Shown: positions 8,703-18,892 of the stretch, piece by piece
Numbering within the stretch: the first letter of the stretch is position 1
How the letters are laid out: every line of letters begins with the position of its first letter
NCBI GenBank assembly: GCA_016177845.1
Contig: JACOUO010000003.1
Coordinates: 248,001-312,000, forward strand
Length of the DNA stretch: 64,000 bases
Reading direction: 5' to 3'
Source: Deltaproteobacteria bacterium
GTDB taxonomy: Bacteria; Desulfobacterota; GWC2-55-46
Position numbers and translations under genes: made by a program
Notes under the pieces: model-generated
The model's input: the letters and a program-made list of their open reading frames with translations, nothing else
Database searches by the model: none
Told to the model about the DNA's origin: nothing

Positions 8703-11491
8703 GCCTTCTCAAGCACCTGATGGACTGTTTTGCTGAGTTCCGTCAGCCTGTATGGTTTTGCTATCACCGCGCTGAAACCGTACTTTCCGAAATCCGACAT
8801 GATAGAATCATCGGAATATCCGCTGGACACAATGGCTTTCACCGAAGGGTCGAATTCCAGCAGTTTCTGAATTGCTTCTTTTCCGCCCATGCCTCCGGGA
8901 ATCGTAAGGTCAATTATTACGGCGTCGAAGGGGGCTCCATGTGAGTGCGCTTTTTTATAAATATCTATTGCCTCTGTGCCGTCCTTTACGGTCTCGACAT
9001 CATATCCAAGCTCAATGAGTATCTTTCCCGCTACATCCCTTATTATCTCTTCATCGTCCATGATGAGTATCTTCCCCTTGCCTTTGATCGGATGTTCATC
9101 TGCAGGCTTAGGCATTGCCGCCTCTTTGGATGAGACGGGAAGATAGATGGAGACTGTCGTGCCTTTACCGGGTCTGGAATCAAAGGAGATATTGCCGTCA
9201 TGGTTTTTTATAATGGAGTAAACTGTGGCAAGCCCAAGGCCGCTGCCTTCTTCTTTTGTCGTGAAATAGGGGTCGAATATCTTTGAAATGTTCTGCTCGG
9301 GTATGCCTATTCCGGTATCCTTGATCTGTATTTTCAGGTATTTCCCTTTCTTCAATGGAAGAGGATTGTTCTCGTCAAGCACGGCATTTTCAGCGGATAC
9401 CTTTATTATTCCGCCTTCCGGCATTGCCTGTTCAGCGTTTATGACAAGGTTATGAATGACCTGGCTCATCTGGCCTTCATCGACCTCTACGGCCCATAGG
9501 TCAGGGCTTATGCAAAAATCGCATTTTATATTTGTGCCCCTTACGACAAAGTCAGCTGACTCCTTTATCAGTTCTGAAATTGAGGCTGTCTTTTTTACGG
9601 GAGCCCCGCCTTTAGAGAAAGTCAGAAGCTGTAATGTAAGGTCTTTTGCCCTGAGAGAGGCTTTCTCAAGGTTGTTGAGTATGTCGAAAATCTTCTCTCC
9701 GGGTTTTGTGAGGAGCTTGGCAAGGGATACATTGCCCACAATGCCGGTGAGGAGGTTATTAAAGTCATGAGCTATTCCGCCGGCAAGAGTGCCGATCGAT
9801 TCAAGCTTTGTGGCCTTTATAAGTTCTTCTTCCCTCTTCTTGCGCTCGGATATCTCCCTGATAATTCCGATGAAAGAGGCTTCTCCATGCCAGAGAGTTT
9901 TTGAGAACGCTATCTCTACGGGTACTACATTGCCGTCTTTCTTTGCTATCAGCGTTTCATACTGCTTGGGGAAAGGGGCTCCGTTAAATGCCTTTTTGTA
10001 ATGCTCAATATCTTCCCCGGATTTTTCAGGAGAAGAATAGTGCTGTATCTCTGTCCCGGTTATCTCATTTGTCGAATACCCCGAAAGTTCTGAGAACTTC
10101 CTGTTCGAATAGACTATTTTTCCAGAATTGCCCGCGAGTATGGTTATTCCGTCATTCGCGTTCTCGGCAAGCGCCCTGAAGTTCTCTTCGCTCTCCCTGA
10201 GCGCTTCTTCCATCCTTTTGCGCTCGGTCATATCCCTGAGAGATGCGAGGAAAGCCTTTTCTTCGCCCCAGTCGATATCCACAACAAGCATTTCAGCAAA
10301 CGCTTTTCCTCCATCCTGCCTCAGTATCTCTACATCTTTGGTGCCGACCGAATCTATTGGGAACTGGAAGCTCTTGCCGACAAGTTCTTCGGAAGTAAGG
10401 CCGAAGAGCGTCTGGGCCGCCCTGTTGGCGAAAAAAACGGTCCCGTCCTTTCCGACCACAAGGTTGGCGTCGGCATTGATCTCCAGAAGCAGTCTGTACT
10501 TTTTTTCTGAAGCCTGCAGCTGTTCGGTCCTCTCATAGACGCGCTCTTCGAGCTGTTCATTGAGAAGCTGCAGTTCCCTCTGCATTATGATCAGGTCGTG
10601 ATTCTGGTGGACGGCATTTTCATATGTTGAAAGGAGAAAGTTAAGTATCTGCTTTCGGCCCGAAGTTATGAGATATTTTTCACCTGAGAAAGCGACCTCA
10701 ATCCCTTCGTGGCAGGATTCATCAGATACATTCGATGATGACAACAGCGCCTCTATCTTGCTTAAAAGGTAATTGTCATCGTAAGGCTTCGTGAAGTACC
10801 CGTCAGCAACGACAGAGGCTTTCCTCAGTATTTCTTTCCTGTCCATGAGAGAGGTTACGAGGATAACGGGCGTGTTCCTGAGCTTTTCATCGCGTTTCAG
10901 CTCATATGCCAGTTCATAGCCGTCCATGACCGGCATGAGTATATCGCTGATAATGATATTGGGCCTGATCTTGCGGGCAGCCTCAAGCCCTTCTTTTCCG
11001 TTTATGGCTATGTCAACAAGATAGCCGTGGTCTTCCAGCATATATTTAAGCTGTTCGGCCTGCGTAGGGCTGTCCTCAACAACTAATATATTTATTTGTT
11101 TGCCGGCTTCCTGATTTATCTTGAGGTCTATAACTGCCTGAATCCTCGCAAGGAGCAGCATCTCGTTATAGGGTTTGACGATGAAATCATCAGTGCCGCA
11201 TTCAAGGCCCCTGATTATTTCCTTGGGGTCTGAAAGCTGAGTAAGGAGAATAACTGTAATATCCTTGAGGCTATCCGTGTTCTTTATCATCTTGCATAGC
11301 TGGTATCCGTCAACCTCCGGCATCAGGATATCGCTTATCACAAGCAGCGGCTTTCTCTTTTTTATGAGCTCAAGGGCTTCTCTGCCGTCAGAGGCAATGG
11401 CAATGTCATATTCAAGCTGTCTAACTATCGATTCAAGCTGCCTTGCCTGAGTGAAACTGTCTTCTACGATTAAGATGTATTCTCTGTTCAT
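8699..11491 (-). CDS. hybrid sensor histidine kinase with three receiver domains
   Basis: 930 aa. Order: receiver 1 (residues 4-118, phospho-Asp in VISDILMPEVDG, D54), receiver 2 (about 130-250, IIISDILMPVMDG), a coiled linker, two PAS domains (about 325-440 and 445-560), a HisKA-like dimerisation domain with H-box GGIAHDFNNLL, a HATPase with N-box LVINAEQAM and G-box GSGLGLATVYS, and a C-terminal receiver (VIIDLTIPGG). No membrane segment, so cytoplasmic. It is the last gene of the chemosensory operon, 62 bases after cheB. It occupies the place where Wsp operons carry the output regulator WspR. The N-terminal receivers are the likely entry point for phosphate from the CheA; this is inference. 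Confidence 0.9.
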   Translation of the reverse strand: MNREYILIVEDSFTQARQLESIVRQLEYDIAIASDGREALELIKKRKPLLVISDILMPEVDGYQLCKMIKNTDSLKDITVILLTQLSDPKEIIRGLECGTDDFIVKPYNEMLLLARIQAVIDLKINQEAGKQINILVVEDSPTQAEQLKYMLEDHGYLVDIAINGKEGLEAARKIRPNIIISDILMPVMDGYELAYELKRDEKLRNTPVILVTSLMDRKEILRKASVVADGYFTKPYDDNYLLSKIEALLSSSNVSDESCHEGIEVAFSGEKYLITSGRKQILNFLLSTYENAVHQNHDLIIMQRELQLLNEQLEERVYERTEQLQASEKKYRLLLEINADANLVVGKDGTVFFANRAAQTLFGLTSEELVGKSFQFPIDSVGTKDVEILRQDGGKAFAEMLVVDIDWGEEKAFLASLRDMTERKRMEEALRESEENFRALAENANDGITILAGNSGKIVYSNRKFSELSGYSTNEITGTEIQHYSSPEKSGEDIEHYKKAFNGAPFPKQYETLIAKKDGNVVPVEIAFSKTLWHGEASFIGIIREISERKKREEELIKATKLESIGTLAGGIAHDFNNLLTGIVGNVSLAKLLTKPGEKIFDILNNLEKASLRAKDLTLQLLTFSKGGAPVKKTASISELIKESADFVVRGTNIKCDFCISPDLWAVEVDEGQMSQVIHNLVINAEQAMPEGGIIKVSAENAVLDENNPLPLKKGKYLKIQIKDTGIGIPEQNISKIFDPYFTTKEEGSGLGLATVYSIIKNHDGNISFDSRPGKGTTVSIYLPVSSKEAAMPKPADEHPIKGKGKILIMDDEEIIRDVAGKILIELGYDVETVKDGTEAIDIYKKAHSHGAPFDAVIIDLTIPGGMGGKEAIQKLLEFDPSVKAIVSSGYSDDSIMSDFGKYGFSAVIAKPYRLTELSKTVHQVLEKA

Positions 11492-11553
11492 CTCATATCC
11501 CTTTTATATTTCTTGTCAGAAAACGCCTGGCTTTCACCCGCGAGGGCTTCATA

Positions 11554-12627
11554 TTATGCCTTGTTCTCTTCAGTGCCATTTTTCTTTAAGGCAATACTCT
11601 CAAGAGCTGAGGGTATTCTCTCCGGGGCAAGCACAAGAGTTTGAGCATCGAGCCTCAAAGCTTCTCCGGGCATGCCGTAAACCACGGAACTCTCCTTATC
11701 CTGAACGATTGTGGCCGCGCCTTGCAGTTTCATTGATCTAAGTTCTTCGGCCCCGTCCTTTCCCATTCCGGTAAGGAGCACTCCGATAAGATTACCCCCG
11801 AATGCGCTGACCGCTGACCTGAAGAGATAGGAGACCGAGGGACGGGTACCGTTTTCGGGAGGGGCGCTACTGAGCACTATCTTATTCCCTTCGATTCCCA
11901 TGTGCTTGTCATCAGGAGCGAAATAAATATTGCCCGGACGCAGCACTGTACCGTTTGCAGCGATATGCACGGGATGTGATGTCGTCTGGGCCAGCCATTC
12001 AACAAGCCCTTCAATAAAGCCTTTGGAAATATGCTGGACTACAAGCACCGGAAAGGGAAAGTTCTTTCTGAGGCCTGCAATAATTGTCTGGAGAACCGGC
12101 GGGCCTCCGGTAGAGGCGCCGATAGCGACCGCCTTTACGCTTGGAGGCACGCCAATAATATTCAAATCTGAAGGAATTGCGGGTGGAACCGATTGGGAAT
12201 ACCGTTCCCGGGGCCATCTTTTAATGACCTTTACCTCGGACATGAGCTTTACGGTCTGAATCAGGTTTTGAATCGCCTCGCTGTGGTCAGGCCTGTCCGC
12301 CCCGAAGGGTTTCTCAAGTATTGCTACTGCCCCGGCTTCCATTGCCATAAACGACTTTTCAACATCTTTTTGGTTATAACTTGCGCTTACGATGACAATG
12401 GGTACAGGGTTTGTCTCCATTATCCTGCGGGTAGCCTCAAGCCCGTTCATCTTGGGCATGTTTATGTCCATGGTTATGACATCAGGCTTTGTCTCGCTTA
12501 CGAACTTGATCGCTTCTTCGCCGTTCTCAACGATGCCGATAACGCGGATATTCTCGTCTGACTCAAGTATGTATTTAAGATATTGGCGCGCCACCATGGA
12601 ATCTTCGACGATCAAGGTATTTATCAT
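11554..12627 (-). CDS. cheB: CheB chemoreceptor methylesterase/deamidase
   Basis: 357 aa. N-terminal receiver with phospho-acceptor D54 (ITMDINMPKMNG) and conserved Lys in EKPFGA. The linker runs to about residue 160. The C-terminal methylesterase domain has the catalytic triad in GASTGGP (S172), VVQHIS (H199) and GMGKDGA (D291). CheB removes methyl groups from the receptor encoded two genes upstream and provides adaptation feedback; it is activated by phosphate from CheA. Normal length, all catalytic residues present. WspF is the equivalent in Wsp systems. Confidence 0.95.
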   Translation of the reverse strand: MINTLIVEDSMVARQYLKYILESDENIRVIGIVENGEEAIKFVSETKPDVITMDINMPKMNGLEATRRIMETNPVPIVIVSASYNQKDVEKSFMAMEAGAVAILEKPFGADRPDHSEAIQNLIQTVKLMSEVKVIKRWPRERYSQSVPPAIPSDLNIIGVPPSVKAVAIGASTGGPPVLQTIIAGLRKNFPFPVLVVQHISKGFIEGLVEWLAQTTSHPVHIAANGTVLRPGNIYFAPDDKHMGIEGNKIVLSSAPPENGTRPSVSYLFRSAVSAFGGNLIGVLLTGMGKDGAEELRSMKLQGAATIVQDKESSVVYGMPGEALRLDAQTLVLAPERIPSALESIALKKNGTEENKA

Positions 12628-12716
12628 AAATATTCCTGTCTGAATGCACTTTTTTTGTAAATATAAGCTAATTCCCGAGAGGGTTAAATGTACAGTATAG
12701 GTGCATTAAGAAAAAA

Positions 12717-15020
12717 TCATATCAGTCTTTTAATGACCTCAAGCAGATTGCTTTGGTTGAAGTCGCTCTTTACTATATAGGCGTTAGCGCCGACATTGAT
12801 GCCCTTCTCCCTGTCCTCACGCGTCTCAAGGGCAGTAACAAGCACGATAGGGACTTCAGAGATGTGCTTGTCGCTTCTTATCCTGGCTGTAAGGTCGAAC
12901 CCGTCCATTCTGGGCATTTCGACATCTGAAATTACTATATCGAACTTTTCAGTTTTCAGGGCGGTTATGGCATCAATTCCGTCAACGGCAGTCTTTACGG
13001 TGTATCCGGCTGATTCAAGTATATTCTTAAGAAGCATTCTTGAGGTGATTGAGTCTTCCGCTACAAGAACGGATTTTTTCTCTCCGTCTGCTTCCGCAAT
13101 GACAGGGGCCGGCATAGAGGCTGAGGAAGGCATCTTTATAGCTGACCTGATCAGGTCATTCACATTGAGTATGGGAACGGGCTTGCCCGACCCGAGTATT
13201 GCCGCTCCTGAAATATTACGCACGCGTGAGAGCTGTTTGCCTATGCTCTTCACAAGCACTTCCTGTTCATTGACTATTTCATCAGTCCCGAAAGCTATTT
13301 TCTTATCCGCTGCCGAGAGCACGACTACAAAAACTGAATCAGAAGGCATAAGCGCCTTTTTGGGATTGAGCTCAAGTGTCTTATCGAGGCTCGCAAAAGA
13401 AACAGGGGAGCCGTTTAAGGGTATCGTCTCCTTATTTTCTACCGTTATTATGTCATTCTTTCTGACCCTTAAAGTCCTCTCTACATTCGTTGTGGGAATT
13501 ATGAAGAGCTGGTCAGCCGCCCTCACCAGTACGCCCCTGAAAGTAGCTACCGTCAGCGGAAGTATGATGCGGAATCTCGTCCAGCCGTTCAAACATGTCT
13601 CGGCTGATACGGAGCCGCCGAGCTTTTCAGCCTTTTCCCTCACTATGGCAAGCCCGAGCCCTCTCCCTGAAATATCGGTTATTATGGGGCTTGTGCTTAC
13701 GCCTGAGTGGAAGATCAGGTGAAGCGCTTCCTGATCCGTCATTGCTTCCGCCTCAGACATTGAGATGATGCTGTTTCTTACCGCGGCGTCTTTTACCCTT
13801 GAGATATCTACCCCGCAGCCGTCATCAGAGATAATCAGTTCTATCTTATTGCCTTCAACAGGTGTGATGTTGATATTTATTACGCCGCGCCTCGGCTTGC
13901 CGTTTACAAGCCTTACTTCGGGGCGTTCTATGCCATGGTCAACAGAATTTCTTACCAGATGGATAAGCGCGTCTTTCATCTCTTCGAGGATGCGCCTGTC
14001 AACTTCGATGGAATCCCCGTGAATGATGAGGTCCGCTTCCTTGCCCTGAGAGTGGGAGATATCCCTGATAAGGATCGGGAAACTCTCAAGTAAACTGGAG
14101 AAGGGAAGCATCATCGCCTGTTTGGTGTCGTCAAGGAGCCCGTCAACCATCCTGTCAAGGCTCTTGTTATGTATCCTTGAAGACTTCGAAAGCGCGAAAA
14201 GAGTGTTCTCGATGGACTTAATATTGTTAAGCGTGGAATTGAAAAAATCCTGAAGTTTGGCTGATTGCGTATTGTGTATCTGCCTGCGGTCCCTGACATC
14301 GGCATTCCTGGAAGGCATTAGCTCCAGGTAGGCCTTAGTGAATTCATTTCTAAGAAATTGTATCCTGGCGGTAATATCCTTTAAATTCTCAAGATGCTGG
14401 TTTGAGGCAAGTTTTACAGTGAGCATCTCCTCTGCCTGAAGGAGCAATTTCCCAAGTTTCGATGTGGATATCCTGATAGTATCCGAGAAATAGGTCTGTC
14501 TAAAAGAGAGTTCTTTGGTGTCTGCCGATACCGCTGAAGGAGCAGCGCTTCTATTATTTGTCAGAATGTGCGCCGTTTTTTTATCTTCGGGCAAAAGCTC
14601 CTTCCTCTCCAATGCCGCTATTCCCTCAAGAAGCTTAAGAAGTCTGTTCTTTTCAATTCCGGGCTGGCCCGGCTCAATGGCAACTATGCTGTTTATGAGC
14701 TCGATTGCCGAGTAGAAGAGGTCCAACAGTTCCTGTGAAAGGGCGGCTTCCCCGCGCTTGAGGCCTGAGAACAGGCCTTCAATCGATTGGCATATCGATT
14801 CTATCTCAGAAAGGCTTACCGCCCGCGAAGCTCCCTTAAGACTGTGAGTAGCCCTGTAGATGGTCTCCACCAATTCTCTTTGGGCTTCGGCAGACGGGGC
14901 TTTTTCCAGTTCGACAAGCCCTGCTGAAATAGTCTTAAGATGCTCTCTGGCCTCGATCTTGAAAGTCGAGAGGAGCCTTTTCCTGAATTCGGATTCTTTT
15001 GTGTTTTTTGTGTCAGGCAT
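12717..15020 (-). CDS. cheA: hybrid CheA histidine kinase with C-terminal receiver (WspE-like)
   Basis: 767 aa. Hpt domain at the N-terminus with phospho-His in ATHSLKGA (H59). Then a linker and dimerisation helices, and a HATPase with N-box HLVRNSVDHGIE and G-boxes ISDDGCGVD and GRGLGLAIV. A CheW-like SH3 domain (about 490-625) and a C-terminal receiver with VISDVEMPRMDG follow. There is no separate P2 CheY-binding domain. The fused receiver is typical of alternative-cellular-function chemosensory kinases such as WspE, where it tunes or sinks phosphate. It lies 18 bases downstream of the receptor gene. Confidence 0.95.
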   Translation of the reverse strand: MPDTKNTKESEFRKRLLSTFKIEAREHLKTISAGLVELEKAPSAEAQRELVETIYRATHSLKGASRAVSLSEIESICQSIEGLFSGLKRGEAALSQELLDLFYSAIELINSIVAIEPGQPGIEKNRLLKLLEGIAALERKELLPEDKKTAHILTNNRSAAPSAVSADTKELSFRQTYFSDTIRISTSKLGKLLLQAEEMLTVKLASNQHLENLKDITARIQFLRNEFTKAYLELMPSRNADVRDRRQIHNTQSAKLQDFFNSTLNNIKSIENTLFALSKSSRIHNKSLDRMVDGLLDDTKQAMMLPFSSLLESFPILIRDISHSQGKEADLIIHGDSIEVDRRILEEMKDALIHLVRNSVDHGIERPEVRLVNGKPRRGVININITPVEGNKIELIISDDGCGVDISRVKDAAVRNSIISMSEAEAMTDQEALHLIFHSGVSTSPIITDISGRGLGLAIVREKAEKLGGSVSAETCLNGWTRFRIILPLTVATFRGVLVRAADQLFIIPTTNVERTLRVRKNDIITVENKETIPLNGSPVSFASLDKTLELNPKKALMPSDSVFVVVLSAADKKIAFGTDEIVNEQEVLVKSIGKQLSRVRNISGAAILGSGKPVPILNVNDLIRSAIKMPSSASMPAPVIAEADGEKKSVLVAEDSITSRMLLKNILESAGYTVKTAVDGIDAITALKTEKFDIVISDVEMPRMDGFDLTARIRSDKHISEVPIVLVTALETREDREKGINVGANAYIVKSDFNQSNLLEVIKRLI

Positions 15021-15038
15021 TAAAAACCGCCAAGCGCT

Positions 15039-16676
15039 TTATACTTTATAGTGTTCGATGATCTTTTTGAGTTTCTGGCCAAGGTCGTTTAAGTTGCGTA
15101 CGGTGATCTCCACCTGCTTTGTGCTTGCCGCGTTCTGGGTCGATGCCTGCTTTATGTTTATCATCGCCAGGGCTACCTGGTCCATGCCCACAAGCTGCTG
15201 CTGGTTTGAGGCGGCTATCTGAAGCACTGCCTGTGAGGCCTCCGAGATGCTCCTTGAAAGTTCCTGTATTGATTCACCCGTCCCTGAAGACTGGCGGACA
15301 GTGGCTTCAACTGCCTTTGTGCCTTTTTCGGTTGCCATTACAGCGGTGGTGCTGGCCTTCTGTATGTCATTGAGGATAGTGCGAACCTGTTTTGTCGCCT
15401 GCTTTGACTGCTCCGCAAGGCTCTTTATTTCCTGAGCTACCACTATGAAACCTTTCCCATGCTCGCCTACCTTGGCGGCCTCTATCGAGGCATTTACCGC
15501 CAGCAGGTTCGACTGTTCGGCAAGGTCGTCCACAGTGGCGATTATCTCTCCGATTGCCTGGTTATGCTCGCTTAGCTTGACGATTGTCTCGGCAATGTAC
15601 TCCATCTGTTCCCTGATCCTATTGATGCCGTCGATTGTCTCGTTTACAAGCTTTGAGCCGTTCTGTGAGACTGAGACTGCGTTCTGGGATATCTCGGATA
15701 CATGCTTTGCCTTTTGGGTGGCGAGGTTAGCGGTCTGTTTGACCTCTTCAACCGTGGTTGTAGTCTCTGCCACGGATACAGCCGTCTGCTCCGTGCCGGA
15801 TGCCAGCTGCGCGGTAGTAGCCGCAATCTCGTTTGAGGAAGACGCAAGAACGGTCACCGCTTCAAGCAGGTCGCGCGTCTGCTTTTGTAGCTTTTCTACC
15901 ATCGCGCCGAACATCTGCTGAAGCACCCCGACCTCATCAGGCCTGACGGCAAACTTTGTATTAACCGTGAGGTCGCCTGCCGCAATTTTTTCCGCAAGGC
16001 TTGAGATATCCTGCAGAGGTTTTGCTATTATCTTATTGAGGAACATGGCTATTATACCGCTTCCGATTATTGCTAAAACTCCTAGAACAATGAATATCCT
16101 GACTGATTGCGTAGCGTCCGCATCTGAAACCCTTATATGCTCCTGGGCTGTATCAACAGATTCTTTGCCGAGTTCTTCGGAAATGGAGCGCATCTTCTGG
16201 AAACGCTCTGCCTGCACACCGAAGGCCAGTTTCTTCGCATCCACGAGCTTGTTCTCATAAATAAGGGGGATAAGCTGGCTGTCCCTTGTCTGTTTGAAGG
16301 CAAGCCTGATCGAGTTCAGCTCATCGAGGCGTTTAAGTATCGTAGGCTCGTGCTTGTTCCGCTCGTAAAGCCTTAAGAGGGTCTTGTCAAGGCCTTCCGA
16401 GCTTTCCCGGATTTTCTGGTTTTGTATCTCTTTCTGGGCATTGTTGCCTGCCATTATCATGGTAAGCAGAGCGGTCCTGACCTCATCTTCCATGCTTACC
16501 AGCCGCATGAGGTCTACGCTGTTTGCGAATTCATGATTGAAAACTTCGTTTTGCGCCTCTTTAACTCCTATAAGGCCCCTCATCGCCGTAATGATGATGA
16601 TTATCATCAGGGCAATAACTACGCCGAAACTGAGAAGAAATTTCGAGCGTGTGGACATGTTTGTGAACCAATTCAT
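15039..16676 (-). CDS. methyl-accepting chemotaxis protein (WspA-like)
   Basis: 545 aa. Two membrane helices (about 12-32 and 190-212) bracket a four-helix-bundle sensor of about 155 residues. A HAMP domain (about 213-265) follows, then a long coiled-coil signalling domain whose hairpin tip reads [24 protein letters not shown]-like (key residues about 390-415). Glu/Gln pairs in the methylation helices are present. The C-terminus (HYKV) lacks a CheR/CheB tether pentapeptide. The periplasmic ligand is not predictable. It lies between cheW and cheA in the operon. Confidence 0.93.
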   Translation of the reverse strand: MNWFTNMSTRSKFLLSFGVVIALMIIIIITAMRGLIGVKEAQNEVFNHEFANSVDLMRLVSMEDEVRTALLTMIMAGNNAQKEIQNQKIRESSEGLDKTLLRLYERNKHEPTILKRLDELNSIRLAFKQTRDSQLIPLIYENKLVDAKKLAFGVQAERFQKMRSISEELGKESVDTAQEHIRVSDADATQSVRIFIVLGVLAIIGSGIIAMFLNKIIAKPLQDISSLAEKIAAGDLTVNTKFAVRPDEVGVLQQMFGAMVEKLQKQTRDLLEAVTVLASSSNEIAATTAQLASGTEQTAVSVAETTTTVEEVKQTANLATQKAKHVSEISQNAVSVSQNGSKLVNETIDGINRIREQMEYIAETIVKLSEHNQAIGEIIATVDDLAEQSNLLAVNASIEAAKVGEHGKGFIVVAQEIKSLAEQSKQATKQVRTILNDIQKASTTAVMATEKGTKAVEATVRQSSGTGESIQELSRSISEASQAVLQIAASNQQQLVGMDQVALAMINIKQASTQNAASTKQVEITVRNLNDLGQKLKKIIEHYKV

Positions 16677-16718
16677 AAAAATCCTCCTGATAAAAATACA
16701 ATGCTTTTTCTGCGAGTT

Positions 16719-17345
16719 CTATAGTTCTATATTCTCGTTTACAATTATCTTCCTGTCGTTCAGCAGCTTGTTCGCGTCTAACACTGTAAGCCTGTCGTTC
16801 AGTATTCCTTTGAGGTACTCCTCCCTTATCCCGGTAAGCATGGGCAATGAAGGTTTAAGCTCGCTTGATTTGATTTCCTTGACCCCGACGATGGCATCTG
16901 CAAGTATGCCGAACTCCATTGCCGGAGAATGTATTATTATGACCTTATTGAGGTCGGTAATCCCTTTTTCCGGCAGCCCGAAGAATTTTTTGATATCTAT
17001 GACCGACAGTACGTTGCCCCTTACATTGATTATGCCCAGCACAAAAGGCGGAGTGCATGGAACAGGCGTGATGTCGTGCAGGGGATATATTTCCCTGATA
17101 TGCTCCGAGGCGATGCCGTACCTTTCGTGAGCGAGGATGAACTCCACTATCTCAAAAGTCTCCTCTTCTTCAGCCTGCTTTTCAGGCGTGGCAAACTTTT
17201 TTGCCCTGGTTTTGAGAACTTCATCCAGTTCTTGCTTAGTGAACTGCCGCCCTGAATGAAGGGAGCCCACCGCGTTTATCCTGCGATGCACCTCTTCCCA
17301 GTCGATATGTTTTTTAGACACCGGTTCTTTTTTTTTGTCAGCCAT
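16719..17345 (-). CDS. cheW: CheW-like coupling protein with N-terminal extension
   Basis: 208 aa. The CheW SH3-like domain covers about residues 65-205 and contains VLGIINVRGNVLSVIDIKKF, the receptor/kinase-binding core. About 62 N-terminal charged residues rich in Lys and Glu precede it, longer than a standard CheW (150-165 aa). It couples the receptor to CheA. Only 3 bases separate it from the upstream cheR stop region. This is one of two different CheW proteins in the operon, as WspB and WspD are in Wsp systems. Confidence 0.92.
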   Translation of the reverse strand: MADKKKEPVSKKHIDWEEVHRRINAVGSLHSGRQFTKQELDEVLKTRAKKFATPEKQAEEEETFEIVEFILAHERYGIASEHIREIYPLHDITPVPCTPPFVLGIINVRGNVLSVIDIKKFFGLPEKGITDLNKVIIIHSPAMEFGILADAIVGVKEIKSSELKPSLPMLTGIREEYLKGILNDRLTVLDANKLLNDRKIIVNENIEL

Positions 17346-17348
17346 ATT

Positions 17349-18848
17349 TTAAGCTCTCTGGAGCGCCATTGAGTCTATTATTGTAGCAAGCCTTCCGGCT
17401 GTAATCCCGTCGGACTCGGGAAGCGTTTCTTCGGGACCGCAGGACAGGAGAAGCTCCTTGGCATTATTAAAGGACTTCATGGCTGCCTTTGCGTCCCCCT
17501 TGCTGAGCATCAGATTGCCTAACACAAAGTAAGCGATTATGAAGTTCGGGTCCAGATAAAGCGCTCTTTTGAGAGAATTTATCGCCTGTTCAATAAGGCC
17601 CTGTTCCTGAAGGATGGTTGCGCTCATGTAGCGGAAGGCAGGGTTGAGCTTGTCCGCCTCTACCGCTTTTTCACACCACTGAAGCGCGCTGTCCAGTTTT
17701 CCGAGATTAGCGTTTGTTTTTGCGAGCAGAGCGTTTATTATTGCTTCATCAGGCTTTGCCTGATGAAGCAGCTCAAGGGCTTCGATAGCCTCAGAATATC
17801 TGCCCTGTTCAAATAGTTCGAAAGCCACTTTGTAAGTAGGTACTGCCTCTTGAGGATTTTCGGTCTCTTTACTTGCAGATATGCTTTTTGCAATGACAGG
17901 AGCAAATTCCGTTCCTGTGTCTATCACAGGGGAGTATGATTCTGCCCTGAAGTTAAAAGTGTGTTCAGGGAGCGTATGTTTGAAGTCCTCACGCCTCTCC
18001 AGCGCGTTGGTTTTTCTATAAAGAATGGCGCCGGGAAAGTTTATTATGGCGAATTGGGAATAAAGGGACCTTAAGCTTTCCGTAGCGCTTACCGAAAGCC
18101 ATCCCTCGTCAACAAGGGCCTTATAAAAGCCTTGTACCGCCCTTTTTGCCTTTTCCGTTGAAAAATACATAAGGACATTTCTGCAAAAGATAACGTCCAT
18201 GGCATTCGTATTGTTAAGCAGGGACGGATAAGTATCCTCGGCAAGGTTTAAGTATGAGAAGGACACCATCTTCTTAATCTCGGGGACAATTTCGTAATAC
18301 CCGTCCTTTTGCATGAAGTATTTGGCTTTAAGCCATTCAGGGGCCTCCCTGAATGCCCACTCCGAATATGTTCCGCCAGCCGCCTTTTTAAGTGAGCGCG
18401 GATTGATATCGGTTGCGAGTATGCTTATGTTCCAGTCCCTGTAATCGGGCAGCATTCTTGTGATGAGAATGGCAAGCGAGTAGGCTTCTTCACCGGTTGA
18501 ACACCCAGCGCTCCAGAACCTTAAACGCTGCTCCTTGCCCCTCCTTGCGTTGATTATCTCCGGAAGGATTGTTTCCTCAAGGGCCTTAAAGCTCTCCTTC
18601 TCCCGAAAAAAGTAGGTCTCCCCGATAGTGAGATGGCTTGCAAGGGTCTCTATGTCGCTTTTGGACAGCTTTGTATTCTTAAGCCACTCAATGAATTCAC
18701 TTGTATCTGAAAAGCCCAGGTCCGGGGCAGCTGACCTGAGTCCTCGTTCAAGGTCAGACAACCTGTCTGCGGGAAAGTGCAGCCCTATCAAAGAAGATAT
18801 AAGCTCGCTCAAGCCTGACAGCAGATTGGGATCATTTATCATTCGCAT
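17349..18848 (-). CDS. cheR: CheR methyltransferase with C-terminal TPR repeats (WspC-like)
   Basis: 499 aa. N-terminal helical CheR domain with GETYFFRE, then the SAM-binding core with FWSAGCSTGEEAYS and the DVIFCRNVLMYF motif, ending at about residue 275. Residues 275-335 look unstructured. Residues about 335-480 form three or four TPR units (e.g. ALQWCEKAVEADKLNPAF, AINSLKRALYLDPNF). It methylates receptor glutamates. The CheR-TPR fusion is a hallmark of Wsp-type systems. ATG 18848 and ATG 18842 are both possible starts. Confidence 0.93.
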   Translation of the reverse strand: MRMINDPNLLSGLSELISSLIGLHFPADRLSDLERGLRSAAPDLGFSDTSEFIEWLKNTKLSKSDIETLASHLTIGETYFFREKESFKALEETILPEIINARRGKEQRLRFWSAGCSTGEEAYSLAILITRMLPDYRDWNISILATDINPRSLKKAAGGTYSEWAFREAPEWLKAKYFMQKDGYYEIVPEIKKMVSFSYLNLAEDTYPSLLNNTNAMDVIFCRNVLMYFSTEKAKRAVQGFYKALVDEGWLSVSATESLRSLYSQFAIINFPGAILYRKTNALERREDFKHTLPEHTFNFRAESYSPVIDTGTEFAPVIAKSISASKETENPQEAVPTYKVAFELFEQGRYSEAIEALELLHQAKPDEAIINALLAKTNANLGKLDSALQWCEKAVEADKLNPAFRYMSATILQEQGLIEQAINSLKRALYLDPNFIIAYFVLGNLMLSKGDAKAAMKSFNNAKELLLSCGPEETLPESDGITAGRLATIIDSMALQRA

Positions 18849-18892
18849 TGCTCAGCATCATTCGAGTTATTTATTTACTGCGGGTTTCTTTT